A DNA stretch of 64,000 nucleotides from Sphingomonas albertensis (GCF_014358075.1 NZ_JACONT010000005.1:1-64000), one strand, 5' to 3'. Counted from the first letter of the stretch, positions 1-8,393 are shown. Notes: generated from the sequence alone by a model not told the origin. Program-made: numbers and translations.

Positions 1-27
1 GTGAGGCTCAGGACCAGAATCCCAACC

Positions 28-90
28 ACCCCTCACCCTCCCGTCGCCAAGAGGCTCCTCCCTCCCTCTCCCCGACGGGGAGAGGGAAAA
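28..90. repeat. GTA-interspersed repeat, partial copy 1
   Basis: This is the right half of the repeat found at five other places in the GTA cluster (best full copies 3685-3831, 6434-6580 and 8394-8540). It contains the CCCTCACCCTCCCGTCGC segment and ends with the hairpin CTCTCCCCGACGGGGAGAG, directly downstream of the DUF2460 gene. The sequence at 1-27 resembles the centre of the repeat, and the left half presumably lies outside the window. Confidence 0.8.
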
Positions 91-2376
91 TCACGCCTCC
101 CGCACCTCGACCAAAGGCACACTCGCCGCCACCCCAGCCAGAAACGTAGCCCGCGCCACGCTCAACCGATCCTCGGCAAACCGAACCGGCACATCGAACG
201 CAAACCCCGCCGTCACCAAAGCCCCGAGAGCAGGCGCCACATCCAGCACCACCCACCCCCCAGCCTCCACGAAGAACGCCGAAGTCCCAACGCCATCCAC
301 CGCAACAGAAACGCTCCCCCCAACCGGCCGGGTAATCCGCCGCTCCATCGCCCCGTACGACTTCACCAGAGCAAACCGCCGAGCCACCCCGTCGCCAACC
401 CCGACGACCTCGCCCACCGCGTCGAAATCGAAAGGATCCCGCAACCGAAACCCCCGCGCCGCCCCCATCCGCGCCCGAAAGAACGCGAGCAGCACCCCGA
501 TATCCGCCTCGCTCCGAAGCCCCGGCCCGACATCATACGACGTCCGCGCCTCCGCCCACGCCGCATTCCGAGCCTCCCGCCCCCCCGAACTCGTCAGGAT
601 CGCGGTCGAGAACCCCGGCGCCACCTCGGCCTCACGCCCCAGCGCCAACGGAAACAGCACGTCATCGAACGCGTCCACGGCATCCTCCTGTTCGGTATCG
701 AAATGCACGAACCCATCCCGCATCACCTGAGGCAGCGCCCAGAGGAAGGTCTCCGCCACCCCCCGCCCCCGAGCCACCTCCGCCGCCGCCTCGATCAGCC
801 CCCACTGCACCGCCTGGTCAGGCCCCAAATCTGGCTGGAGCACGAACCCCGAAAGATAATGCTGCCTCTCGACCGGATACCCCAGCCGCGCGAACGCCAC
901 CGCCACGCCCTCCGCGGACGACGCGGAATCCCCCGCCGTCACCCAGTCGTAATCCTCCAGCTGCAACACATCGAACGCAGGACTGGCCCACCCCACCGGC
1001 ATGTTCGCCCGCTTCGCCTCGGGCGCCGCCGCATCCAGAACAGTCGGCAGATACGTCAGCAGATGCGTCACGCACCCCGGCGCCTCGGCCTTCGCCGCCG
1101 CCACCAGCGCAGCCGTCGATGCGGCGAGGCACACCCCCGCTGCATCCAAAGTCGCGATCCGCGCGGCATTCTTGACCCCCAGGATGCTACCGATCGCCAC
1201 CGGAGCGAACGCCGCCACCGCGCTCGGATCATAGATGCACGGCCGCCCATCCGGCATGATCCACCACCAGGGTTCGCCGACCTGAAACTTCGCCGCCAAC
1301 CCCGCCGCCACCGCGATCCCCAGGAAAGCCCGCGCCACCGCCTGCAGATACTCCATCGCCCCGCCATGCGCCGGCGACAGCAACGTAGACGGCGGCTCCC
1401 ACCCGGTCAGCGCCGGCGACCCATCGGCGGCGCGCTGTTTCCAGTCGCCCCAGCAATGCGCATCGAACAGCTCGTAACTCAGCGACCAGATCACGTCGAA
1501 GCCGAGAGCGTTCGCCCGCACCGCAAAATCCCGATGCCACGCCGCGCACGCCGCATTCAGCACGCCCCCGGCCAGCGACACGTAAAACCCGCTCCCAGCC
1601 GCCTCGAGCCGGAAATAATGGCTCATCCCCACATAGTGCGTCATGCTCCCGCGATACCCGAGATGCAGCGCATTCCGCAGCAACCGCGCCGGCGTCAGGT
1701 TGTAGCTATCGTCATACCCCCCAGCGATCCGCACCCCGTGCTCCGGCACGACGGCGTCACCGATTGCCAGCACCGACCCCGGCCCCTCGCAGACCAGATC
1801 GGTCCACTCGACCCACCCCTCGCGCGGCGCAGCCAAGGCCACGTCCGCCCCCGAATACTCAGGCGGCACCACCGACACGAACATCCGGTCGATATCCCCC
1901 GCCCACACCGGATCGCTATCCTCGGGCAGTTCGAACCCGCCAACCATCGCCGCGAAATCGAGCGAGACCACCGCATCCTCCGGCGTCCCCACCACAAAAT
2001 TCCACAACCGCACATACCAGGACCGAGCGACCCCCGCCGCATCCCGCCCCTCGATCGTGAGTGTCGGGCCATTGATCGCGTCCAGCGCCATCACCCCCGA
2101 AGACCGCCACCGAAACCGCAGCCGACAGTCCCGAAAATCCCGCGAAGTCTCATATTTGAGCAACGGATGGTCGAACCGATCGACCGCCTCCCAGATCAAT
2201 CCCGCGAGATCGTCGGCCTTATAGAAAACCGCATCCACCCGCAGCGAAGCGGGACCGGTGGTCACTACGGACGCCATCATCGGCCGAGGAAAATCCACCG
2301 TCCAAAACCGAGGATCGAACCGCGAGACCAGCCCCTCGACCTGCACAGTCCGCCCCGAGCAAAGCCAATGCGCCAT
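91..2376 (-). CDS. GTA tail/host-interaction protein with C-terminal DUF2460 domain
   Basis: This 761-residue protein is the last gene of the GTA run inside the window. The C-terminal ~205 residues (from about 555) match the DUF2460 (TIGR02217) pattern of GTA distal tail proteins. They include the run ending in GFRLRDPFDF and the segment RRFALVKSYG, which are typical of that family. The first ~550 residues are an additional region rich in aromatic residues, with motifs such as WSLSYELFD and GEPWWWIMPDG. These suggest a carbohydrate-binding or glycosidase-like fold, but I cannot name the family. The usual DUF2460 protein is ~210 residues, so this is a fusion. The start follows a strong AGGAGG site. 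GTA repeats flank both ends. The expected role is tail tip or receptor contact, which is inferred from position. Confidence 0.75.
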   Translation of the reverse strand: MAHWLCSGRTVQVEGLVSRFDPRFWTVDFPRPMMASVVTTGPASLRVDAVFYKADDLAGLIWEAVDRFDHPLLKYETSRDFRDCRLRFRWRSSGVMALDAINGPTLTIEGRDAAGVARSWYVRLWNFVVGTPEDAVVSLDFAAMVGGFELPEDSDPVWAGDIDRMFVSVVPPEYSGADVALAAPREGWVEWTDLVCEGPGSVLAIGDAVVPEHGVRIAGGYDDSYNLTPARLLRNALHLGYRGSMTHYVGMSHYFRLEAAGSGFYVSLAGGVLNAACAAWHRDFAVRANALGFDVIWSLSYELFDAHCWGDWKQRAADGSPALTGWEPPSTLLSPAHGGAMEYLQAVARAFLGIAVAAGLAAKFQVGEPWWWIMPDGRPCIYDPSAVAAFAPVAIGSILGVKNAARIATLDAAGVCLAASTAALVAAAKAEAPGCVTHLLTYLPTVLDAAAPEAKRANMPVGWASPAFDVLQLEDYDWVTAGDSASSAEGVAVAFARLGYPVERQHYLSGFVLQPDLGPDQAVQWGLIEAAAEVARGRGVAETFLWALPQVMRDGFVHFDTEQEDAVDAFDDVLFPLALGREAEVAPGFSTAILTSSGGREARNAAWAEARTSYDVGPGLRSEADIGVLLAFFRARMGAARGFRLRDPFDFDAVGEVVGVGDGVARRFALVKSYGAMERRITRPVGGSVSVAVDGVGTSAFFVEAGGWVVLDVAPALGALVTAGFAFDVPVRFAEDRLSVARATFLAGVAASVPLVEVREA

Positions 2377-2390
2377 AAGATCCTCCTAAT

Positions 2391-2482
2391 TCCCTCGCCC
2401 CTACGGGGAGAGGGAGGGGCCCGCGCGCCCTTGCGCGTGGGAGGGAGAGGGGCGTGAGGCACGGAACGCTCGCCCCCACCTC
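2391..2482. repeat. GTA-interspersed repeat, copy 2 (truncated on the right)
   Basis: This is the left ~90 bp of the repeat, lying just upstream of the DUF2460 start codon. It holds the hairpin CCCCTACGGGG and the purine-rich GGGAGGGAGAGGGG tract. A different REP-like palindrome (2485-2580) follows at once, so two repeat families are nested between the tape-measure and DUF2460 genes. Confidence 0.85.
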
Positions 2483-2484
2483 TT

Positions 2485-2580
2485 CGTCATCCCCGCGGAG
2501 GCGGGGACCCATAAACTCGAACGCCAGCGATCATTGCCGTCGGCCAGCCAGTATGGCTTCCCGCCTGCGCGGGAATGACG
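2485..2580. repeat. REP-like inverted repeat (GTCATCCCCGC type)
   Basis: The left arm GTCATCCCCGCGGAGGCGGG and the right arm CCCGCCTGCGCGGGAATGAC are near-complementary and enclose ~55 bp of unrelated sequence. This is the classical arrangement of a bacterial REP/BIME-type palindromic unit. Confidence 0.7.
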
Positions 2581-2624
2581 GATCGGAGGACGGCTATCCG
2601 CCGCAGCCCTACTCCGCTGCCGCC

Positions 2625-3173
2625 TCACTCCACCGCGAGCGCCGCCTTCACCGCCCGCGCCACCTGCCGCCCAGACTGCGCCAACACCCCCGCAGCACTC
2701 CCCCCGGCAGCATTCACCGTAATCGCCACCCGAACCTCACGCACGCCCCCCGGCGCACCCGTCTCGACCCGCCCGCTGGAGGTAGGCACGAAGACCTCCG
2801 CCCCCCGCTCCCCCACGACATACGCCCGCCCCGGCGACACCGGCCCACCAGTCGCCCGCCCAGGCAACCCGCCAACCAGCCCCGCCAGCGCCCCACTCAA
2901 ACCCCCGCCACCCAACACAGACTGCACCCCAGCCTTCAAAGCCGCCGAAGCAATCGCATCCAGCGCCGACAGAGCGACCCCCTTCAGCTCCTCGAACCCG
3001 AGCTTCCCCGACCGCACCGCGCGCAACAGCCCCGCCTCGACCCGCAGCGAAGCCCGCTCCGCCCCGCTCCCCAGCACGCTTTCCAGTTCCTCCCGCATCG
3101 ACGCGACATCGCGCGCAAACCCGGTCGTCCCCACCCGCACGCTCAGCAGCGCCGGCTCCAGATCGTCATCCAT
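2625..3173 (-). CDS. GTA tape measure-like protein
   Basis: This 182-residue protein occupies the tape-measure slot, between the tail chaperones and DUF2460. The C-terminal half has the motif GGPVSPGRAYVVGERGAEVF, which recurs at the C-terminus of phage tape-measure proteins. The N-terminal half is helical and low in hydrophobic runs. It is far shorter than phage tape measures (often over 600 residues) but similar in size to the Rhodobacter GTA gp11, consistent with a short tail. It overlaps the preceding chaperone gene by 8 nt. A region of GGGGLSGALAGLVGGLPG is low complexity. The family placement is good; the tail-length reading is inference. Confidence 0.8.
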   Translation of the reverse strand: MDDDLEPALLSVRVGTTGFARDVASMREELESVLGSGAERASLRVEAGLLRAVRSGKLGFEELKGVALSALDAIASAALKAGVQSVLGGGGLSGALAGLVGGLPGRATGGPVSPGRAYVVGERGAEVFVPTSSGRVETGAPGGVREVRVAITVNAAGGSAAGVLAQSGRQVARAVKAALAVE

Positions 3174-3357
3174 CAGGAAAAGCCCCCCTCAACCGCGCGA
3201 TCGTCGAAGCATCCGGCGGCGTTTGCACGTCGCCCACCAAAGCCCCCACGACCCCCGCCAATTCCGCCGGCGTAGCCCGCCAGAACACCTCCGGCGCCCA
3301 CCCCAACACCGCCCCCGCGAACCCGGCGAGCCGCGCCGCGCTATCGGAAAACGTCAC
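3166..3357 (-). CDS. phage tail assembly chaperone (rcc01693-like, TAC_6)
   Basis: This 63-residue protein begins at a GTG that overlaps the stop of the upstream gene (GTGA overlap). The sequence, with GWAPEVFWRATPAELAGVV near the middle, fits the small rcc01693-type chaperone found just before the tape measure in GTA clusters. Such proteins coat or fold the tape measure during tail assembly. Two small overlapping genes upstream of a tape measure are the usual layout of phage tail chaperones, there often linked by programmed frameshifting. Here each has its own start, and I saw no obvious slippery run. Confidence 0.75.
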   Translation of the reverse strand: MTFSDSAARLAGFAGAVLGWAPEVFWRATPAELAGVVGALVGDVQTPPDASTIARLRGAFPDG

Positions 3358-3668
3358 TTCCCCGCCAGGATCTGCCGCAACAGCACCCGCAACACCGGCG
3401 TCACCGCCGCCAGCCCCGCCTCGACGACAGCCTCCCCCAACCGCTCCCGAGTAACCCCCTCAGGGCACTCGCGCAGGCAATGCCAGAACAGCCCCACCAT
3501 CTCCCCAATCCCAAGCTTCCCCTCCGCCGCGCGTTCGACCAGCGCAAACAAAGGCCCCAACTCCCCCTCAGCCGCGACCAAAGCCGCAAAGCTGGGCCGC
3601 AAAACAAGAGTCTCCCCCCCGACCCGAAGAGCACCCTCCCCCCGAACCGAATTCGCCAGATCCGTCAT
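3354..3668 (-). CDS. GTA family protein gp10 (tail chaperone TAC_11-like)
   Basis: This 104-residue protein matches the gene transfer agent gp10 pattern: an RGEGALRVGGETLVLRPSFAAL-type beginning followed by a LGPLFALVERAAEGKLG helix and a helical C-terminus. The start ATG at 3668 is chosen because a GGAG site precedes it and because the frame upstream is repeat DNA. It sits between major tail protein and the smaller chaperone, where it probably assists tail tube and tape-measure assembly. Repeat copy 3 separates it from the tail-tube gene. Confidence 0.8.
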   Translation of the reverse strand: MTDLANSVRGEGALRVGGETLVLRPSFAALVAAEGELGPLFALVERAAEGKLGIGEMVGLFWHCLRECPEGVTRERLGEAVVEAGLAAVTPVLRVLLRQILAGK

Positions 3669-3684
3669 AAGATATCTCCAAAAT

Positions 3685-3831
3685 TCCCTCGCCCCTCCGG
3701 GGAGAGGGAGGGGCCCGCGCGCCCTTGCGCGTGGGAGGGAGAGGGGAGTGAGGCACGGAACACCCGCCCCAAAGCCCCTCACCCTCCCGTCGCGAGAGCT
3801 CCTCCTTCCCTCTCCCCGAAGGGGCGAGGGA
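3685..3831. repeat. GTA-interspersed repeat, full copy 3
   Basis: This is a full-length copy of about 147 bp. It has a left hairpin CCCCTCCGGGG, a central GGGCCCGCGCGCCCTTGCGC stretch, a GGGAGGGAGAGGGG tract, and a right hairpin CTCTCCCCGAAGGGGCGAG. It fills the whole gap between gp10 and the major tail protein gene, touching neither coding frame. Confidence 0.9.
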
Positions 3832-3837
3832 AAGCCG

Positions 3838-4245
3838 CTACCCCACCACCACCGCACCAGAAATCTCCAGACTAAGCGTATAAGATCGCTCCCCATTGAA
3901 ATCCCCGGCATAGTCCAGCCGAGACACCAGGAACTTCCCCGTCATCGTATCCCCGCCCTCGAACGCCAGCCGATAATCATCCAGCACCCCGGTCAGTGCG
4001 CTAGCCTTCACCCGCAACTCCGCCACCGAGCCGGTAAAGACGCCAGCCCCCGACACCGAAACGCTCCGAACCCCAGCCCCCGACAGCAACTGCCGCCACC
4101 CCCCAGAGTCCTTGGTGGTGACAACGATAGCCTCGCCATTCACCGACATCTGCGTCGTCCGCAGCCCGGCGACCGTGGCGTAAACCACCGGCGCCGCCCC
4201 GTTCCCCACCTTCAGCAGGAACGCACTCCCCTTCTCCACCGCCAT
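3838..4245 (-). CDS. GTA/phage major tail protein (TP901-1 family)
   Basis: This 135-residue tail-tube protein has the family's pattern: GSAFLLKVGNG near the N-terminus, then VAGLRTTQMSVNGEAIVVTT, then GGDTMTGKFLVSRLDYAGD with the closing SYTLSLEISGAV strand. The start at 4245 (MAVEKG) follows a GGGGGAGA site; an earlier in-frame ATG five codons upstream is possible. It lies between DUF3168 and gp10 as in Rhodobacter-type GTAs, where gp9 builds the tail tube. Confidence 0.85.
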   Translation of the reverse strand: MAVEKGSAFLLKVGNGAAPVVYATVAGLRTTQMSVNGEAIVVTTKDSGGWRQLLSGAGVRSVSVSGAGVFTGSVAELRVKASALTGVLDDYRLAFEGGDTMTGKFLVSRLDYAGDFNGERSYTLSLEISGAVVVG

Positions 4246-4314
4246 GTCGATCTCCCCCAAAGACGTTTCCCCGCGAAGGCGGGAACCTGCACCGCGTCTT
4301 CGCGGCGCAAAATC

Positions 4315-4698
4315 TCAACTCTCCCGGTACATCCGCACCAGAAACTCCGACGTCCCCCGCCACCGATCCCCGACCCGCAGCACCCGAGACCGAACCAGCG
4401 CCAGCCGAACCACCCGCCACCCCTCGCCAAGATCAGGCGGCAGCGCCTCCAGCCCCTCCTCGGCAGCAGCCAGCAAGGAACGCACCCGAACCGGCCGCTC
4501 CCCTCCATCGAACAGCGTCAGCAGAACGCGCCCCTCCCGCCCGACCCAGGTCTTCGTGCTCCAGTCCGACAACACCGGCTCGTCGACCACCGCATAAGGC
4601 AGCCCACCCCGCACCGGCGGCGCATCGAACACGCTCACATCCAGCACCGCGTTCAGCCGAGCCACGATCGCCGCCTGCAAGACCACCCGCCCACTCAC
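4315..4698 (-). CDS. DUF3168 head-tail joining protein
   Basis: This 127-residue protein matches the DUF3168 (GTA gp8-like) pattern, with LPYAVVDEP, a GREGRVLLTLFD strand pair and a RWRGTSEFLVRMYRES ending. These proteins complete the head-tail interface. The GTG start at 4698 overlaps the stop of the upstream gp6-like gene by 4 nt (GTGA), indicating translational coupling. A longer frame to 4743 exists but would overlap the upstream gene by 49 nt. Confidence 0.8.
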   Translation of the reverse strand: MSGRVVLQAAIVARLNAVLDVSVFDAPPVRGGLPYAVVDEPVLSDWSTKTWVGREGRVLLTLFDGGERPVRVRSLLAAAEEGLEALPPDLGEGWRVVRLALVRSRVLRVGDRWRGTSEFLVRMYRES

Positions 4699-5243
4699 GA
4701 ATGCACCTCGAGGCCCAACCGCATCCGCCGATAAGGCCGCCACAAAGCCGCCACCGCCGCCGGCGGCGCGACATCGCTCTCCCGATGGTCAAAGAGGTGC
4801 GCCACCAGCATCGCCACCCCCTGCGCGATCGGCGCCGGCACCGCCTCGAAAGTCAAAGCCAGCCCAGCCGAGTACGCCACGGCCACCCGCCCAGCCGATC
4901 CCGCGGCAAGAACCCGAACCCACCCGAACCCATCCGCATCGATATCGACCGCATACGCCCCGACAGCCAACACGAACGGCGCCCCCTCGCCAGGCAACCC
5001 GGTCAGTCCGGAAATCACGGTAACCGGCGCGACCAACAACCGCTGCCACCCCGCCGCGCTGGTCACCACATCCTCGAACGGCCGCCCGATCACCGCCGCC
5101 CCCAGGAAAGCCTCCCCCAGCAGCAAAGCCGTCTGCGCCAACCGCGCCAACACGACATCCTCCCCCGTCTCCACCCGCAACAAAGCCCTAGCCGCGACGA
5201 CCACCTCAGCGATCACCCCGGCAGAAATCGCCGACCCACCCAT
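4695..5243 (-). CDS. GTA head-tail connector (gp6-like, TIGR02215)
   Basis: This 182-residue protein has the phage_chp/gp6-like pattern: GRPFEDVVTSAAGWQRLLVA followed by a beta-rich middle and a helical end containing VAMLVAHLFDHRE and LWRPYRRMRLG. It is predicted to bind the portal and form the adaptor ring at the vertex. The ATG start lies 17 nt from repeat copy 4. The next gene overlaps its stop. Confidence 0.8.
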   Translation of the reverse strand: MGGSAISAGVIAEVVVAARALLRVETGEDVVLARLAQTALLLGEAFLGAAVIGRPFEDVVTSAAGWQRLLVAPVTVISGLTGLPGEGAPFVLAVGAYAVDIDADGFGWVRVLAAGSAGRVAVAYSAGLALTFEAVPAPIAQGVAMLVAHLFDHRESDVAPPAAVAALWRPYRRMRLGLEVHS

Positions 5244-5259
5244 GGAATTTCTCCTATTT

Positions 5260-5365
5260 CCCTCGCCCCTCCGGGGAGAGGGAGGGGCCCGCGCGCCCTT
5301 GCGCGTGGGAGGGAGAGGGGAGTTGGGACGAGCAACCCCCGCCCCAAACCCCTCCTCCCCCGTCG
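5260..5365. repeat. GTA-interspersed repeat, copy 4 (truncated on the right)
   Basis: The left two thirds of the repeat fill the gap between capsid and gp6 genes. The copy loses similarity after CCCCTCCTCCCCCGTCG, and the capsid stop codon follows immediately at 5367-5369. The repeat therefore abuts the end of the capsid frame. Confidence 0.85.
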
Positions 5366-5366
5366 A

Positions 5367-6368
5367 TCAAGCCACCGAGAACTTCATCAGCTTGATAGCC
5401 TCGGAGTTCGTCACGCACCCACCGACCCGCTTGGTCGCGTAGAAGTTCACGAAAGGCTTGTTCGAATACGGATCGCGCAGGATGCCCGTCTCGGTCCGCT
5501 CGGCGATGATGTACCCCGCGCGGAAGTTCCCGAACGCGATCGCCAGCGCATTCGCCGCGATATCCGGCATGTCCTCGGCCTCCACCACCGGATACCCGAG
5601 CAGCGTCGCCGGCTGCCCCGCCGCCAGGCTCGGCGCCCACACGAACGCGCCATCCGTCGTCTTGAACTTCCGGATCCGCGCCAGAGTCGCCGCATTCATG
5701 ACGAAGCTCGCGCCCTGCCGATAAGGCCCCCGCAGAGACTGGACGAGATCGATCAACCGCTCCTGCGGACTCGCCGAAAAGTCCCCCGCCGTCCCGCTCG
5801 CCAGATACTGCAAGGTCCCGAAAGCCCGAACGCCATCCGCAGTCGCCGCGGTAGCCGAAGTCAGAAACCCCTTCGGCCGCGACACGCCCGACCCGGACAC
5901 GAAAGCCGCCCCCTCGGCCTTCGCAAACTCCATCGCGATCTCGCCCGCCAGCCATTCCTCGGCATCGAACGCGGCATCGTCGAGCATCGCCTGGCTAGCC
6001 GAAGGATTGGCATACAGCTCCCCCGTAGGCGGCGCGATCTCGACGAACACCGGCGAAGCCGTCTCTGGCCGAGCCGCATTCTCCGCCGCCCACCCGGACG
6101 GCGTCCCCCCCGTCGTGACGAGCTTCCGATACCCAGCCGAGCCAACTTTCACCACATTGGCAATCGACCGGATCGGCGACACCGCCTTCAGCAGCGTATC
6201 GATCTGAGCATCGATCTCCCGCGGCACCGCAAAGCCGCCAGAGTCCCCCGTAACCCCCGTAAACGCCTTCATCTCCAGCGTGGCGCCAGTCCGAACGAAC
6301 CCCGCAAACGCCGCACTCACCCCAAGAGGCGCCGCCCCCTCCAGAACCGGCCGGTCAACAACACTCAT
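5367..6368 (-). CDS. phage/GTA major capsid protein, HK97 family
   Basis: This 333-residue protein is an HK97-type major capsid protein. The FAVPREIDAQIDTLLKAVSPIRS segment after a ~30-residue leader, the SSGW-like TPSGWAAE motif and the C-terminal LLGYPVVEAEDMPDIA...IAFGNF region are family hallmarks. The leader is short, and the first part is presumably trimmed by the adjacent protease. I chose the start at 6368 because GAGGAG is placed six bases before it; an ATG two codons earlier is too close to that site. It forms the GTA head. Confidence 0.9.
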   Translation of the reverse strand: MSVVDRPVLEGAAPLGVSAAFAGFVRTGATLEMKAFTGVTGDSGGFAVPREIDAQIDTLLKAVSPIRSIANVVKVGSAGYRKLVTTGGTPSGWAAENAARPETASPVFVEIAPPTGELYANPSASQAMLDDAAFDAEEWLAGEIAMEFAKAEGAAFVSGSGVSRPKGFLTSATAATADGVRAFGTLQYLASGTAGDFSASPQERLIDLVQSLRGPYRQGASFVMNAATLARIRKFKTTDGAFVWAPSLAAGQPATLLGYPVVEAEDMPDIAANALAIAFGNFRAGYIIAERTETGILRDPYSNKPFVNFYATKRVGGCVTNSEAIKLMKFSVA

Positions 6369-6433
6369 GTCCATCTCCTCGCATGAAACGAAAAAAGGCG
6401 CCCCGCAGGACGCCTCATGAAACTCACCGAAAA

Positions 6434-6580
6434 CCCTCGCCCCTACGGGGAGAGGGAGGGGCCCGCGCGCGCTTGCGCGTGGGAGGGAGAGGGGCGTGAG
6501 GCATGCAACACCCGCCCCAAAGCCCCTCACCCTTCCGTCGCAAGAGCTCCTCCCTCCCTCTCCCCGTCAGGGAGAGGGAG
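6434..6580. repeat. GTA-interspersed repeat, full copy 5 (partly coding)
   Basis: This full-length copy lies between protease and capsid genes. Unlike the other copies, its right ~54 bp are read as the C-terminal codons of the prohead protease, including the stop at 6527-6529. The left hairpin is CCCCTACGGGG and the right hairpin CTCTCCCCGTCAGGGAGAG. Confidence 0.9.
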
Positions 6581-6961
6581 GATCTCAACCCGAGCCAAGC
6601 TCTGCATCGGAACCGCCACCAAACTAACCTCCACCAACTCCACGGAAAGCAACTCCCGCCGCACCCCCTGCCGCACAGACAAAGCCCGATAGCCAACAGA
6701 CAACCCAGCCACCGCCCCACCCCGCACCAACCGAGCCAGCGCCAGATCCTCCACCACCCCCTCGACCCGCAACCCCCGCGCGTCCTCCACAACGACGGAC
6801 AGAGACCCGACCGCCCCCCCACGATGCTGCCATAACAAAGGCACCACGCCCGCGCCTTGGAACGCCCCCCGCCGCACCACATCCCCCGCCCGATCGACGA
6901 CATCGAACACCGCCGCATACCCGGCAAACGCCACCGTCCCGACGCCCGTCACTTCAACCAC
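6527..6961 (-). CDS. HK97-family prohead protease
   Basis: This 144-residue serine-type prohead protease starts with a beta strand holding FAGYAAVFDVVDRAGDVVRRGAF, followed by PLLWQHRGGAVGSL containing the catalytic His (QH) and then VAGLSVGYRA with the catalytic Ser. It processes capsid and scaffold during head maturation. The last ~18 residues (PLPDGEREGGALATEG region) are encoded by repeat copy 5, so the protein tail and stop codon come from an inserted repeat. It overlaps the upstream small gene by 13 nt. Compared with typical phage proteases it is short. Confidence 0.85.
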   Translation of the reverse strand: MVEVTGVGTVAFAGYAAVFDVVDRAGDVVRRGAFQGAGVVPLLWQHRGGAVGSLSVVVEDARGLRVEGVVEDLALARLVRGGAVAGLSVGYRALSVRQGVRRELLSVELVEVSLVAVPMQSLARVEILPLPDGEREGGALATEG

Positions 6962-7254
6962 GCGGCAAACCCCAGCTTAACCGCCAGCCCGGCCAACATC
7001 AGCGCCATCGCCAGCCGAGCGATCCACCCCACCACCGCCTTCCAAACCGACCGCTTCGCATCCCGCCACGCCGCCAACAGCTCGCGCAACTCCGCCACAT
7101 CCTCCCGAGCCCGCTCGTCGCTCAAAGCCACCCGCGCCAAGGCCCGAGCCGCCCCCAGCTCCCCAGCCTCCTCCACGATCGCCCGCAGAGTCACGAGGTC
7201 GACGCCCCGCTCAGCCCCCTGCCGCATCAACTGCGCCAAAACCGCCCCATCCAT
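6949..7254 (-). CDS. DUF6127-like small membrane-anchored GTA protein
   Basis: This 101-residue protein contains LVTLRAIVEEAGELGAARALARVAL, an amphipathic helical stretch, and a C-terminal hydrophobic segment (about residues 76-98). I recognise the pattern as DUF6127, seen between portal and protease in sphingomonad GTA clusters, but its function is unknown. The hydrophobic tail suggests membrane contact during head assembly; that is inference. Its ATG overlaps the portal stop codon. Confidence 0.65.
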   Translation of the reverse strand: MDGAVLAQLMRQGAERGVDLVTLRAIVEEAGELGAARALARVALSDERAREDVAELRELLAAWRDAKRSVWKAVVGWIARLAMALMLAGLAVKLGFAAWLK

Positions 7255-8375
7255 CAGACCACCTCCGATATGTCCAAGAGCGCCCGCTTCTCCGCATCGC
7301 TAAGAAACGAAGCCCCACTCACCATCCCCCAAAGCCGCTCCCGATCCTCGACCAGTGCCGGCACCCGATCGAGATCGACGGAAATCGCCGCCCCCTCGAA
7401 CCACCCGGCCAACCCCTGAGCGATTCCCGTCAAAATCGAAGACGCCAACGGCAGCACCCCCAGCCGCCAAAGCGCCCGGTTAGCCTCGCGGTAGTTCGCA
7501 TAGGAATTATCCCCCGGCAGCCCGAGCAGCATCGGCGGCACCCCGAACGCCAGCGCGATCTCCCGCGCCGCCGCCGCCTTCGTCCCCACGAAATCCATAT
7601 CCGCCGGCGACAGACTCAACGCCTGCCACCTGAGGCCCCCCTCCAGCAGCATCGGCCGCCCGGCATTCCCCGCCCCCGAGAACGACGCCTCCAGCTCCCC
7701 CCGCAACCGCTCGAACTGCTCGGTCGACAGCGTCGCGCCATCCTTCGGATCGTACATCAACGCCCCCGAAGGCCGCGCCGCGTTATCCAGCAAAGCCTTG
7801 TTCCACCGCGCCGCCGCATTGTGGATCGCCACCGCGCTCGACGCCGCCCCCAGGCACCCCAGCCCATAATGGTCATCCACCGGATTGAAGCTCTTCAGGT
7901 GGATCACCTCGGGCCGAACCGGATCCGCATGCAGCCGCGTAACCCGCTCCCCGACGCGGTACCGATACGCCGCCGGCCACCCGCTGGCATCCGCCTCCAC
8001 CGCAACCCGCTCTGGCCGAAGCGCAAACAACTCCGCCGCGCCCCCATCGACGTCGCGCAGCACCTGCACATACGCATTCCCATGCAACAGCATCTGCGCC
8101 GCCACCGTCTCGACCAGCGACTGCCCCCCGGACCGCGCGGTAACGAGCGCCACCAAAGCCGGATCAGACCCAAGCAAAGGCGCCGACCCAACGCACTCCA
8201 CCACCAGCTTCACCGCCCGCTGAACGATCGCATTCCCCAGATACCCCGCCCGCACCTGCGCCTCGTAGGAGTACGGCACATCCCCAAAAGCCCCCTGAAA
8301 CCCCGGCGCGCTCAGCGCACGCGACAACACCGGCCGCGACTCATCGCGCCCGGATTTCCACCCGAACAATTTCAT
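7254..8375 (-). CDS. phage/GTA portal protein, HK97 family
   Basis: This 373-residue protein forms the dodecameric DNA channel at the capsid vertex. Family signs are QMLLHGNAYVQVLRD (residues ~90-105), the DPVRPEVIHLKSFNPVDDHYGLGCLG segment, and EIALAFGVPPMLLGLPGDNSYANYREANRALWR in the clip/wing region. It lies downstream of the large terminase, separated by repeat copy 6, and its stop overlaps the start of the DUF6127-like gene. It is slightly shorter than phage portals, as is usual in GTAs. Confidence 0.9.
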   Translation of the reverse strand: MKLFGWKSGRDESRPVLSRALSAPGFQGAFGDVPYSYEAQVRAGYLGNAIVQRAVKLVVECVGSAPLLGSDPALVALVTARSGGQSLVETVAAQMLLHGNAYVQVLRDVDGGAAELFALRPERVAVEADASGWPAAYRYRVGERVTRLHADPVRPEVIHLKSFNPVDDHYGLGCLGAASSAVAIHNAAARWNKALLDNAARPSGALMYDPKDGATLSTEQFERLRGELEASFSGAGNAGRPMLLEGGLRWQALSLSPADMDFVGTKAAAAREIALAFGVPPMLLGLPGDNSYANYREANRALWRLGVLPLASSILTGIAQGLAGWFEGAAISVDLDRVPALVEDRERLWGMVSGASFLSDAEKRALLDISEVV

Positions 8376-8393
8376 CGATGATCTCCTGTAAAT

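Noticed and set aside
1-2457. Long plus-strand open frame (818 codons) opposite the DUF2460 gene
   Set aside because: Its product is dominated by Arg, Pro and His, runs through two repeat copies, and mirrors codon usage of the well-supported minus-strand gene. It is an antisense shadow typical of very GC-rich DNA.
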